From Streptomyces chilikensis (GTDB lineage Bacteria > Actinomycetota > Actinomycetes > Streptomycetales > Streptomycetaceae): a DNA stretch of 40,337 bases. Made by a program: the position numbers and the translations under genes. This document shows positions 27,690-36,204 of the stretch, piece after piece. Every line of letters begins with the position of its first letter. Positions within the stretch are counted from its first letter, which is position 1. Under the pieces are notes generated by a model. It saw only the letters and a list, made by a program, of their open reading frames with translations. It did not search any database and was not told where the DNA came from. The stretch covers positions 1 to 40,337 of the forward strand of contig NZ_LWCC02000082.1 in the NCBI RefSeq assembly GCF_001642695.1. Direction: 5' to 3'.

Positions 27690-30600
27690 GTGTCACTCAG
27701 CCCGTACAACTGGTTACGTGAAGCCGTCTCGGCCTTCGGAGCCGCCTGCAAGGTCAAACTGGCAGGCAGAGGTGGCCCGGAGGCCGCCATCCGGAGTCCG
27801 CTGGAACAGCTGTTGGCGACGGTGGGCAGGCATCACTCGCTCGCCGAGGTCAGCTGGCACGACGAGGTCGCCATCCCCGAACTCGGGGTCCGTCCCGACT
27901 ACGCGGTGCGGGTCGACGGCGTGGTGAACGGCTACATCGAGGTGAAGAAGCCCGGCCTCGGCGTCGACCCGGAGACCTTCACGGGCCGCAACAAGGCGCA
28001 GTGGGAGCGTCTGCGCGACCTGCCCAACCTGCTCTACACCAACGGCACCGAATGGCGCCTGTTCCGCGACGGCGTCCAGGTCGGGGAGACGGTCCGGTTC
28101 ACCGGCTCATTGAAGACGGCGGGCGACAAGCTCACGCCGGCCGACCCCTCGGCCCTGGACCTGCTGCTCCAAAACTTCCTGACCTGGGCACCGCGCCCGA
28201 TCAAGCAGGTCTCCGCGCTCGTGCAGCACGTGGCGCCGCTCTGCCGGCTGCTCCGTGGGGCCGTGCGGGAACAGCTCGCGGCGGAGGCGAAGTCCCCCGA
28301 CGAGGAGGGCGGTGCGCGGAACCGGCCGTTCTCCGGACTCAAGAACGACTGGCGCAAGCTGCTGTTCCCCACCGCGGACGACGCCACGTTCGCCGACGGG
28401 TACGCCCAGACCGTCACCTTCGCCCTGCTGCTGGCGCGCACCGAGGACATCGACCTCACGGACACGAACCTCCACGAGATCGGCCGGAGGCTGAACACCG
28501 GGCACGCGCTGATGGGCAAGGCCCTGCAACTCCTCACCGACAACGTCAACGAGCGCTTCGAGGTCACCCTGAAGCTGCTGCTCCGCACCATCGACAGCGT
28601 CGACTGGGCGACCATCCGCCGGGGAAACCGCGACGCCTACCTCCACCTCTACGAGAACTTCCTCACCGTCTACGACGCCGGCCTGCGGCAGAAGAGCGGC
28701 TCCTACTACACGCCGCTCGACGTGGTCGAGGAGATGGTGCGGCTGACCGACGATGTCCTGCGCACCCGGCTCGGCAAGACGCGCGGCTACGCCGAGGAGG
28801 ACGTGAGGATCGTCGACCCCGCGATGGGCACCGGCACCTTCCTCCACACGGTCATCGAGAGGGTCGCCACGGAGGCCGCGGACCGCAGCGGCCCTGCGAT
28901 GGCCAAGGACGCCATCGGCCGGCTCGCCGGCCGCCTCTACGGCTTCGAGCTGCAGATGGGGCCGTTCGCCGTCTCCGAGATGCGGGCCTCCGCTCTCCTG
29001 AAGCACCACGGCGTTCCGCTGCCCGAGGGCGGGCTCAACCTCTTCGTGACGGACACACTGGACAACCCGCACGTCGAAAAGCAGGAGCTGGCCTCCACCT
29101 ATGACGCGCTCTCGGCCATGCGTCAACGCGCGAACCAGGTGAAGGGCGACATCCCGGTGACCGTCGTCATCGGCAACCCGCCGTACGACGACAAGGCGGA
29201 GAACCGGGGCGGGTGGGTGGAGAAGCGGCCCAAGGGCCAGGAGCCCCCGCTGCTGGACGCGTTCCGCCGGCCCGGCAACGGCCGGTACGAGCACGTCCTG
29301 AAGAACATGTACGTCTACTTCTGGCGCTGGGCGACCTGGAAGGTCTTCGACGCCCACGAGGCCGACCAGCACGGGGTCGTCTGCTTCATCACCCCGTCCG
29401 GCTTCGCCACCGGGCCGGGCGGCCGCGGCATGCGCGACTACCTGCGGCGCACCTGCGACGAGGGCTGGATCATCAACCTGACCCCCGAGGGAGTGCGCCC
29501 CGAGGTGAACACCAGGATCTTCCCCCAGGTGGCCCAGCCTCTCGCCATCTGCCTCTTCGTGCGGCGGGCCGACACGGACGCCACCCGGCCGGCACGGATC
29601 CACTACCGGGCCCTGTCGGGGAAGCGGCAGGAGAAGTTCGACCAGCTCAGGGCCATGGGGCTGGACGACAAGGGCTGGCGTGACGTGCACGAGGAGGACG
29701 TCCGGCCCTTCACCCCGGCCACACAGTCGGGGTGGGAGGACTTTCCCGCTCTGGACGACCTCTTCCCCTGGGGGAGCCCTGGCGTGAAGGCCAACCGGTC
29801 ATGGGTCACAGCGCCCCATCCGGACATCCTCCGGCGCCGCTGGTCGCGGCTGGTCCGGGAGACCGACCCGGAGGCGAAGGCGGAGCTGTTCAAGGAGACC
29901 GATGCCCGCGGCTTGGACCGCACCGTCGAGCCTCTGTCAGGTCACCCTGCCCGCCTTTCCTCGCTCCGTGAAGAAATGCGCACCGAACCGGACATGACCC
30001 GTGTCGCGTTGCGCAGCTTCGACAGGCAGTGGTTGGTCGCCGATCACCGCGTGCTCGACCGTGCGCGCCCGGATCTGTGGGAGGCGATGCGGGATGGCCA
30101 GCTCTTCCTCAACCAGCAGTCCTCGCACGTGATCGAATCCGGTCCGGCCGTGATGGCGACATCTCTGATCCTCGACACCCACCATTTCAACGGCCGCGGC
30201 GGCAGGAGCATGCCGCTCCTCCACCCCGACGGGACCGCCAACGTCCCGGCAGGACTCCTCGCCCACCTGTCGGCCGCGCTCGGCCTCGGGAAGGAGATCA
30301 CGGTGCACGACCTCGCGGCGTACACCGTCGCCGTGGCAGGGCACTCCGCGTTCACCGAGCGGTTCACCGAGGAGCTGCTGACGCCCGGCGTACGGCTTCC
30401 GCTCACCCGCGCCAAGGAGACGTGGGAGAAAGCGGTCTCCCTGGGCGCCGAGGTCCTGTGGGCGCTCACCTACGGCGACCACGGAGCCTGCCAGGAGGCC
30501 GGCCGGCCCGCCAGGGGCGTCGAGTTCCCCGTCGGCGACCACCGGCAGGTCCGCTACCTGACGCACATCGGGACGACGCTGCCGGAGCGGATGCGCCATG

Positions 30601-31004
30601 ACGCCGAGACCGAGACCCTGCACGTGGGACAGGGTTCGTTCGCCCCGGTGCCGACGGCGGTGTGGAACTTCGACGTGGGCGGAATGCCGGTGTTGAAGAA
30701 GTGGTTCGGGTACCGCAAGGCCTCCCCCAACAGCAAGAGGACGAGCCCGCTGGACGACATCCACGTAGAGGTCTGGCCCGGCGAATGGACGGAGGAACTG
30801 GTCCAGTTGCTCTCCGTCCTCCGGCGCCTGGTGGACCTGCTGCCCGCACAACGAGAGCTGCTGGCCGAGGTGCTGGACGGTCCAGTGATCACGGAGAAGG
30901 ACCTCACGAGTGCGGGCGTGCTGCCCGTGCAGCAGACTGCCCGCAAGGCCCGGCGGGAGAACTCCCTGTTGAAGGGACTGTTCGCCCAGGATGACGTCGG
31001 CTGA
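27690..31004 (+). CDS. Helicase-less type ISP/IIG nuclease-methyltransferase
   Basis: A 1104-residue single-chain restriction-modification enzyme. The N-terminal PD-(D/E)xK nuclease has Asp70 (RPDYAV) and Glu84/Lys86 (GYIEVKKPG). A helical connector follows (about 100-330), then an N6-adenine methyltransferase with motif I DPAMGTGTF starting at Asp376 and motif IV NPPY at 496-499, preceded by GSYYTPLDVVEEMV. The C-terminus matches the type ISP specificity domain (WNFDVGGMPVLKKWFGYRK...). LlaGI/LlaBIII-type ISP enzymes carry an SF2 helicase between nuclease and methylase; no Walker motifs are seen here, and the length is about 470 residues shorter. So it is closer to type IIG, or needs the neighbouring ATPase. 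The GTG was chosen for CTGGGGGGAAC just upstream. Confidence 0.9.
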   Translation: MSLSPYNWLREAVSAFGAACKVKLAGRGGPEAAIRSPLEQLLATVGRHHSLAEVSWHDEVAIPELGVRPDYAVRVDGVVNGYIEVKKPGLGVDPETFTGRNKAQWERLRDLPNLLYTNGTEWRLFRDGVQVGETVRFTGSLKTAGDKLTPADPSALDLLLQNFLTWAPRPIKQVSALVQHVAPLCRLLRGAVREQLAAEAKSPDEEGGARNRPFSGLKNDWRKLLFPTADDATFADGYAQTVTFALLLARTEDIDLTDTNLHEIGRRLNTGHALMGKALQLLTDNVNERFEVTLKLLLRTIDSVDWATIRRGNRDAYLHLYENFLTVYDAGLRQKSGSYYTPLDVVEEMVRLTDDVLRTRLGKTRGYAEEDVRIVDPAMGTGTFLHTVIERVATEAADRSGPAMAKDAIGRLAGRLYGFELQMGPFAVSEMRASALLKHHGVPLPEGGLNLFVTDTLDNPHVEKQELASTYDALSAMRQRANQVKGDIPVTVVIGNPPYDDKAENRGGWVEKRPKGQEPPLLDAFRRPGNGRYEHVLKNMYVYFWRWATWKVFDAHEADQHGVVCFITPSGFATGPGGRGMRDYLRRTCDEGWIINLTPEGVRPEVNTRIFPQVAQPLAICLFVRRADTDATRPARIHYRALSGKRQEKFDQLRAMGLDDKGWRDVHEEDVRPFTPATQSGWEDFPALDDLFPWGSPGVKANRSWVTAPHPDILRRRWSRLVRETDPEAKAELFKETDARGLDRTVEPLSGHPARLSSLREEMRTEPDMTRVALRSFDRQWLVADHRVLDRARPDLWEAMRDGQLFLNQQSSHVIESGPAVMATSLILDTHHFNGRGGRSMPLLHPDGTANVPAGLLAHLSAALGLGKEITVHDLAAYTVAVAGHSAFTERFTEELLTPGVRLPLTRAKETWEKAVSLGAEVLWALTYGDHGACQEAGRPARGVEFPVGDHRQVRYLTHIGTTLPERMRHDAETETLHVGQGSFAPVPTAVWNFDVGGMPVLKKWFGYRKASPNSKRTSPLDDIHVEVWPGEWTEELVQLLSVLRRLVDLLPAQRELLAEVLDGPVITEKDLTSAGVLPVQQTARKARRENSLLKGLFAQDDVG

Positions 31005-31017
31005 ACCGATGGGACGG

Positions 31018-31416
31018 TCAGGTGGTGGCCCGTATGCTGCCGACCGCTTCCTCCAGGGAGACGGTGCCCTGCGCCAGCCGGCGCAGGGCATGTGGAACGC
31101 GCCGCCGGTCGATCGCGGTCGCCTCCTCCGCTTCGAGCACGTCGGCGAACGCCGCGACCTCCGCGAGCCGGCACACCGCCTTCTCGTGCTCGGCCCGGTA
31201 GTGGACCGCCGTACCGGCGGAGGTGATGGCGAGACTGTCCTCGGACTCCTGGATCAGGCCCAACCACAGAAGCCCCGGTACGGCGTCCGACAACACCTCC
31301 TCCGCCGACAGACCGCGAGCAGAGACGTCTGCGGCCCGACGGGGCATCGGGGCGAGCTCGAGTTCCGCGAGCAGCGCGTACTGCGTGGTTGTGAGGTCAA
31401 CGTGCGGGATGGCCAT
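31018..31416 (-). CDS. Small winged-helix-like protein
   Basis: A 132-residue protein with a likely winged-helix pattern: LTTTQYALLAELELAPMP, then SAEEVLSDAVPGLLWLGLI and a beta-wing DSLAITSAGTAVHY, followed by a helical tail. I do not recognise the family. ATG at 31416 was chosen because similarity to HTH folds begins just after; the Shine-Dalgarno is weak. Its stop codon is only 14 nt from the stop of the convergent ISP-like gene. It may regulate the neighbouring module, but nothing shows this directly. Confidence 0.65.
   Translation of the reverse strand: MAIPHVDLTTTQYALLAELELAPMPRRAADVSARGLSAEEVLSDAVPGLLWLGLIQESEDSLAITSAGTAVHYRAEHEKAVCRLAEVAAFADVLEAEEATAIDRRRVPHALRRLAQGTVSLEEAVGSIRATT
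31065..31090 (+). terminator. Terminator of the ISP-like gene inside an antisense gene
   Basis: Perfect 11-bp stem TGCCCTGCGCC / GGCGCAGGGCA with a 4-nt loop, 60 nt after the stop of the rightward gene and within the 3' coding part of the leftward gene. Confidence 0.45.
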
Positions 31417-31529
31417 GAGGCCATGCCTAGCACGTCCTCGACCGTTCGCGCCGGACCCCGCGGGCGTCAATCCTCGGGGCTGGTCGCCGCCGGCCCGGCC
31501 CGCGCGCGGCCGGCGGGCCGGGCACCCGG

Positions 31530-31582
31530 AAGGGCCCCGGCCTGATCAGGTCCGGTCCGGTCAGAACAGGGCTTGTACCCCC
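31530..31582 (-). repeat. Relic of an FG-GAP gene 3' end and terminator
   Basis: AAGGGCCCCGGCC (31530-31542) equals the left arm of the terminator at 36640-36684, and GGTCCGGTCCGGTCAGAACA (31549-31568) is identical to 36686-36705, which includes the stop codon of the large FG-GAP gene. Sequence continues alike to TTGTACCCC with one substitution and one missing base. The right terminator arm is absent here. This reads as the remains of a second, deleted copy of that gene end. The rest of the 31417-31873 gap holds the leader below and no gene that I can support. Confidence 0.7.
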
Positions 31583-31810
31583 GGTGGGCCTTGCCTGGAG
31601 AGATGCGACCGGGTGCTGGGTTTCCGTGCTCCGGGGCTTCGGGTGGCTCCACAGACAAAGAACTGGGGGAAAGAACCACCAGCCAAGCCCCTCCCTCCTC
31701 CCGTCGCGGCGGGGCGGCACGCTCACACGAGCGGGTGAATATGCCAACGTGGGCGCGTTGAGGGTGGTTTGCGGGCTTACGATCGGGCCAGACAACCGCA
31801 GACACGAGAC

Positions 31811-31845
31811 GGCCCCCGCCGGGACGGCAATCCCGGACGAGGGCC
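31811..31845 (+). promoter_or_regulatory. Structured 5' leader of the PT-rich HTH gene
   Basis: The leader can fold as a two-part hairpin: GGCCCCC (31811-31817) with GAGGGCC (31839-31845), and inside it CCGGGA with TCCCGG. It ends 28 nt before the ATG. Similar GC-rich leaders precede related HTH genes in Streptomyces as I remember them; attenuation is inference. Confidence 0.45.
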
Positions 31846-31854
31846 TGACCACCT

Positions 31855-31872
31855 AGGAAGAGAACGCTTCCT
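31855..31872 (+). promoter_or_regulatory. Inverted repeat covering the ribosome-binding site
   Basis: AGGAAG (31855-31860) is the only Shine-Dalgarno-like sequence before the ATG at 31874. It can pair fully with CTTCCT (31867-31872) across AGAACG. Pairing would hide the site, so translation may be controlled by this small stem. Confidence 0.45.
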
Positions 31873-31873
31873 G

Positions 31874-32872
31874 ATGGGTAAAACGCATCGTACCGGGCGC
31901 GCGCATGACGCCTCCCGGTGTGGCGGGGTCGTGCACGAGAGGCACCGGCACGACTCGCACTTCACCGTCGTGGGCAACCACCTCGCGCAGCACAGGGACC
32001 TGTCGTTCACCGCGATGGGGGTGGCGGTCCACATCCAGTCGTTGCCGCCGGGGGCGCGGGTCGACATCAAGACGCTGGCGCGGGACAGATCCGAGGGGAC
32101 GACCCGGATCGCCGCCGCACTGCGGGAGTTGGAGCGGCACGGGTACCTGCGGCGCGAGCGGACACGCGTCGCCGGCGGGCGGATCGTCACGCGGACCGTG
32201 TACTGCGACAAGCCGGGTGCCGCCGGTCGCCGTGACCTCGCGACGGGACCGGCCTCCACCCCGACCGACCCGACCGACCCGACCGACCGGCCCACCCCGA
32301 CCGACCCGACCGCACGGCCCACCCCGTCCACCCCGTCCACCCTCGGGGCCGGAACGGAAGCGGGACGGGACGAACAGGCGGGGTCGGCCGCACCCGAAGG
32401 TTCCCCACAGTCCGGGTCCGGGGCCGGGCGGAAGAAGCGCAAGCCCCTGCCCGCCGTGCCGCAACCGCACTTCTCCCGACCGGAGCTGGTGGAGCGAGCC
32501 GTGGAACTGCTCACCGGACTACGCCGTCACGCACCGGAGTTGACGCTGTCGGCGTGCGACGTGGAGCACCTCACACCCGGCGTCGTCGCCTGGCTGGAGA
32601 GGGAGGCCACCCCACACACCGTTCGGCGGGCGATGCTCCACGGACTGCCCGAGGAAGGGCTGCGCAGGCCCGCCGCGTTCGTGGCGTACCGACTGACCGC
32701 GGACCTGCCCGCCCCCCTGCCGGCTCGCGTCCCACTGCCCGCCGCGGAGCGCCCACCGGAGCGGCACCCGTTGCGCAACTGCGAGCAGTGCGACCGGGGT
32801 TATCGCGGACCGGATCCGCAGCGATGCCGGGAGTGCGTCCCGGACCGCGACCGCTCGCCGGCCCTTCGCTGA
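31874..32872 (+). CDS. HTH protein with PT-rich linker
   Basis: A 332-residue protein. The N-terminal 120 residues contain a winged-helix domain (FTAMGVAVHIQSLPPGARVDIKTLARDRSEGTTRIAAALRELERHGYLRRER), similar to replication-initiator or GntR-like wHTH regions. A linker of Thr/Pro/Asp repeats (about 131-155) is encoded by a tandem DNA repeat. The C-terminal part has a helical segment (VERAVELLTGLRRHAPELTLSACDVEHL) and a Cys-rich end (CEQCDRGYRGPDPQRCREC) that may bind zinc. This is a recurring Streptomyces family, commonly annotated just as helix-turn-helix protein. ATG chosen at MGKTHRTGRAHD. Confidence 0.88.
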   Translation: MGKTHRTGRAHDASRCGGVVHERHRHDSHFTVVGNHLAQHRDLSFTAMGVAVHIQSLPPGARVDIKTLARDRSEGTTRIAAALRELERHGYLRRERTRVAGGRIVTRTVYCDKPGAAGRRDLATGPASTPTDPTDPTDRPTPTDPTARPTPSTPSTLGAGTEAGRDEQAGSAAPEGSPQSGSGAGRKKRKPLPAVPQPHFSRPELVERAVELLTGLRRHAPELTLSACDVEHLTPGVVAWLEREATPHTVRRAMLHGLPEEGLRRPAAFVAYRLTADLPAPLPARVPLPAAERPPERHPLRNCEQCDRGYRGPDPQRCRECVPDRDRSPALR

Positions 32873-33007
32873 CGTCGGCGGGCATGTCGGCCGAGCGTGG
32901 CGTCCGGAGCCATGTCGCCGGTGCCGGCTCCGGAGGAGCACCGCTCCCCGATGACCGTGCGAGACTGTGCGCCGATTGTCATACGGATTCGGATCGAGTG
33001 CAGGCCC

Positions 33008-34657
33008 ATGAGCAACCGCAGCGTCACCGACCGGAGGCGGCGGAACGCCGTCAGGAGCCGGCATGCGCCGGGTGTCGTCGCCGGTGACGGGCGGACCGAC
33101 GCGCAGTTGACGGCCGTGCTGCGCGACGGCGGCGCGGCGGGCGCGGGCGCGGCCGAGGAGCTCTACCGCCGCCACGCCGACGCCGTCCTCGCGTACGCCC
33201 GCACCTGCTGCCGCGACTCCCACTCCGCGGAGGACCTCGCCTCGGAGGCGTTCACCCGCACGGTGCAGGCGGTGCGCGACGGAAAGGGCCCCACCGAGGC
33301 GTGGCGCCCCTACCTGCTGGCCGTCGTCCGCCACACGGCGGCCGAGTGGGCGGAGCGGGCCCGACGGGTCGACCTCGCCCCCGAGTTCGACGAGTGGCTG
33401 GACACCGCGGCCCCGTACGGCGGCCCGGCGGAGCACGGGCCGAGCGGCGAGGACCGCGTGTTGCGCGCGGTGGACGACGGCCTGGTCGCGGCCGCCTTCC
33501 GCGCCCTGCCCGAACGGTGGCGGGCGGTGCTCTGGCACTCCGTCGTGGAGGAGGAACCCGCGGCGAAGGTGGGGACGTTGCTGGGGCTCGCCCCCAGCGG
33601 GGTGTCCTCGCTGACGGCCCGGGCCCGCGAGGGGCTGCGGGAGGCGTACCTGGCCGCGCACGCCGAACAGGGCGCGGTCGACGAGGAGTGCCGCAGGTGC
33701 AGCGGGCGGCTCGCCGCGGCGGTGCGGCGGGCCCGCCCGCGCCGGGACGCCCACCTGGACCGGCACCTGCAGCAGTGCGGGCGCTGCCGCAGGGCGGTCC
33801 GGGAGCTGACCGACCTCAACCAGCGGCTGCGCGTGGTGCTCCCGGCGGCGTTCCTGCTGTACGGCGGGCGCGGCTACCTCGAGGCACGCGCCGCGGCGGC
33901 GACGACGGCGTCCGGTTCCGCCGCGGGCGGCGGGGTGACCGGGGCGAAGGCCGCGGTCCTCGCGGCGGGCACGGCGGCGGTGCTGTTCGGCGGCTGGGCG
34001 CTGTGGCCCGGCGGCGGGGAGGAACCCGACCGTCCGGCGTCCGCGGCGAGCGCCGGGCCGTCCTCCGCCGCCCCGCCGTCCTCCTCCGCCGCCCCGGCCC
34101 CGCGGGCCCCTTCGGCGACCGCGAGCCCGTCACCGGAGGAGTCCGCGTCCCCGTCGCCCTCGGCGGCCCCGAGCCCGCGGCTCTCCGCCCTGGGCGGGCC
34201 GAGCACCTTGCGCTTCGTGTCGACCGGAAGCTGCATGGAGATCCCGGGCGGCGCCGCGCAGTCCGGTGTCCGGCCCGTGGAGGCCGCCTGCGACGGCGGC
34301 GCGGCACAGCGCTGGCTGCTGCTGGAGCCGTTCGCGGGGGATCGGGCGCGAACGCAGGTGCGCAACGAGGCGACCGGCCAGTGCCTGACGCGCTCCGGCA
34401 GCACCGAGGACCACGCGCCGGTGACCCAGCAGCCCTGCGACGCCGCGCGGGCGACCCAGTTGTGGAACCTGTGGACCGACACCGCGAAGGGCGAGGCGGC
34501 CCTGCGGGACGACACCGGCACCCGCTACCTGGGTCTCGTCGAGTGGGCCAAGGCGGACAAGGACCAGGCGCACGGCTCCGCCGTCGGCACCACGCGCTAC
34601 TACTACGGATCCGACTCCATGAGGTTCCTCTTCGAGCCCACACTCCTTGGAAGGTAA
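33008..34657 (+). CDS. ECF sigma factor fused to zinc finger, TM helix and ricin-like domain
   Basis: A 549-residue fusion. Sigma region 2 (AEELYRRHADAVLAYARTC, SAEDLASEAFTRTVQAV) spans about 47-105 and region 4 (FRALPERWRAVLWHSVVEEEPAAKVGTLLGLAPSGVSSLTARAREGL) about 165-211. An anti-sigma type zinc finger follows, with HLQQCGRC (H-x3-C-x2-C) near 250-257. Then come a transmembrane helix (about 312-332), a long Ser/Pro/Ala linker, and an exported C-terminal domain (about 395-549) with two Cys pairs and repeated QxW-like segments (AAQRWLL, ATQLWNLW), typical of ricin-B lectin folds. Sigma, anti-sigma and sensor seem to be in one chain. The start is uncertain: ATG 33008 has a weak site, and ATG 32951 is an alternative. 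Confidence 0.85.
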   Translation: MSNRSVTDRRRRNAVRSRHAPGVVAGDGRTDAQLTAVLRDGGAAGAGAAEELYRRHADAVLAYARTCCRDSHSAEDLASEAFTRTVQAVRDGKGPTEAWRPYLLAVVRHTAAEWAERARRVDLAPEFDEWLDTAAPYGGPAEHGPSGEDRVLRAVDDGLVAAAFRALPERWRAVLWHSVVEEEPAAKVGTLLGLAPSGVSSLTARAREGLREAYLAAHAEQGAVDEECRRCSGRLAAAVRRARPRRDAHLDRHLQQCGRCRRAVRELTDLNQRLRVVLPAAFLLYGGRGYLEARAAAATTASGSAAGGGVTGAKAAVLAAGTAAVLFGGWALWPGGGEEPDRPASAASAGPSSAAPPSSSAAPAPRAPSATASPSPEESASPSPSAAPSPRLSALGGPSTLRFVSTGSCMEIPGGAAQSGVRPVEAACDGGAAQRWLLLEPFAGDRARTQVRNEATGQCLTRSGSTEDHAPVTQQPCDAARATQLWNLWTDTAKGEAALRDDTGTRYLGLVEWAKADKDQAHGSAVGTTRYYYGSDSMRFLFEPTLLGR

Positions 34658-34749
34658 AAGAATCGCAAAGCCGCGGGACGGCCTGCGGACGGCGGACTCC
34701 TCCCTCTCGGAAGCACTCCCCCCCCAGACCTTCCGAAGGAAATGAATCC

Positions 34750-36087
34750 ATGAAGACATCCGCCCTGGGCCGCATCGCCCTGGCCACCGGCATCACCGCG
34801 CTGACCGCCGGCCTCATCCCCACCACGGCGCACGCGGACGACGCCACGGTGGAGCGCAAGGTGCTGCCCGTCCTGGTCGAGTTCTCCGACAGCTCCTTCC
34901 AGTACCCCGACAAGGTGAAGGAGAGCACGCCGGACACCTACTTCGGCGCGAAGAAGGACTCGCTCGCCTCGTTCTTCTCCGAGCTGTCGCGCGGCCGGTA
35001 CAACGTGGTGCCCGTGGTCGACGACCAGTTCGTCGGGCCGATCAAGCTCCCGATGGCCGCGAGCTGCAACCACGGGGAGATCAACACCCTGACGCAGAAG
35101 GCGCTGGCCGAGAAGGGCTTGGTGCGGGGCGAGGACTACGACAGCCTGTCGATGGTCTTCCCCGCGCAGAAGACCGGTTGCGCCTGGGCCGGCCTCGGCT
35201 CCGTCCCCGGCCCCTACACCTGGATCAACCTCTACGGCACCGCCAGCGGACTGGGCGTGGTGGGCCACGAGTTCGGGCACAACCTGGGCCTCGGCCACCA
35301 GATGCGCTCCGTGTGCACCGACGGGAACCTGGTCGACTGCAAGACGAACGGCACCAGCGCCAAGTCGATGATGGGCGGCGGCGGTCCGGCGATGGGCATC
35401 TCCGCGCCCGAGATGATCCGGGCCGGCTGGCTCGACGACGGCGAGGCGGTCAAGGTCACCGAGTCCGGTACGTACAAGCTGCGTTCGCTGCACGGCGAGG
35501 GCGACGGCGTCCGCGCGCTGGACATCCCGATGGGCGAGGACCGCCTCGTCGTCGAGTACCGCCACGCGGCGGGCTCCTTCGACCAGAACCTCGAGGGCGT
35601 GCACGCCTACCGGGTGCCCAAGGGCAACTACGGCTCCTCCTCGCTGATCGACCTGACCGAGGCGAACAAGACCGCCGGCAACGACGCCCCGGCCGAGGCG
35701 GACGCCATCACGTCCCTCAAGGACGTGGCCAGCAAGGTTTCCTTGGCCGTCACCTCCTCCGGCGACGGCGGCGCCACGGTCAAGGTCTCGCTCAACGGCG
35801 AGGACCTCTCCGCCGTCGCGGACGCCCCCGAGGAGACCGCCGCCCCCGCTCCGGAGCACACCGGCACGGACACCGACGCGGGCGACGGCCTGCCCGAGGG
35901 CGCCGAGGCCAAGAGCGGCGGCCAGGAGAAGGTCACCGGGGCCGAGGGCTCCGAGGCCGGGGGTTCCGAGAACCTCGCCGCCACCGGTGGCGACTCCAGC
36001 ACCCTGCTGCTGGCCGGCGGCGGTGTCGCGCTGGTGGCGGCCGGCGCGTGCGCCCTGTCCCTGATGCGCCGCCGTCGGCGCGCCTGA
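34750..36087 (+). CDS. M6-family metalloprotease, LAxTG-anchored
   Basis: A 445-residue secreted zinc protease. The Sec signal peptide ends at THAHA near residue 29. The catalytic motif HEFGHNLGLGH (173-183) is the HExxHxxGxxH of the metzincin type, followed by SMMGGGGPAMG as the Met-turn region. A beta-rich domain and an acidic linker lead to LAATG near 409-413, a hydrophobic helix, and an Arg tail (RRRRRA): a sortase-E style cell-wall anchor signal. AAGGAAATG is the ribosome site. It would be displayed on the cell surface and degrade external proteins. Gap to the upstream fusion gene is 92 nt with no clear terminator, so read-through from it is possible. Confidence 0.93.
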   Translation: MKTSALGRIALATGITALTAGLIPTTAHADDATVERKVLPVLVEFSDSSFQYPDKVKESTPDTYFGAKKDSLASFFSELSRGRYNVVPVVDDQFVGPIKLPMAASCNHGEINTLTQKALAEKGLVRGEDYDSLSMVFPAQKTGCAWAGLGSVPGPYTWINLYGTASGLGVVGHEFGHNLGLGHQMRSVCTDGNLVDCKTNGTSAKSMMGGGGPAMGISAPEMIRAGWLDDGEAVKVTESGTYKLRSLHGEGDGVRALDIPMGEDRLVVEYRHAAGSFDQNLEGVHAYRVPKGNYGSSSLIDLTEANKTAGNDAPAEADAITSLKDVASKVSLAVTSSGDGGATVKVSLNGEDLSAVADAPEETAAPAPEHTGTDTDAGDGLPEGAEAKSGGQEKVTGAEGSEAGGSENLAATGGDSSTLLLAGGGVALVAAGACALSLMRRRRRA

Positions 36088-36094
36088 CCCGCTC

Positions 36095-36136
36095 GCCGGG
36101 TCCCGGCCCTCGTCTTCCCGAGGGCCGGGACCCGGC
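36095..36136. terminator. Terminator of the M6 protease gene
   Basis: Perfect 18-bp stem GCCGGGTCCCGGCCCTCG / CGAGGGCCGGGACCCGGC, loop TCTTCC, starting 8 nt past the stop codon. Confidence 0.92.
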
Positions 36137-36175
36137 CGCCATCCGCCCTTCGGATACTGAGCGCTTCAGCGTCCC

Positions 36176-36204
36176 GACCGGCCGGCCGGCAGGGACGGCC
36201 GGTC
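36176..36204 (-). terminator. Hairpin at the 3' end of the VOC gene
   Basis: GACCGGCCG (36176-36184) pairs with CGGCCGGTC (36196-36204) and overlaps the VOC stop codon. Probably contributes to leftward termination. Confidence 0.5.

Noticed and set aside
22935-31004. Canonical Dnd, BREX, DISARM or Dpd system
   Set aside because: No DndA/C/D/E, PglZ, BrxC-like, DrmA/B/C or Dpd transglycosylase genes; only a DndB-type protein is present.
27690-31004. Classic LlaGI/LlaBIII-type ISP enzyme
   Set aside because: No helicase Walker A or DEAD-like motif between nuclease and methylase, and the chain is too short.
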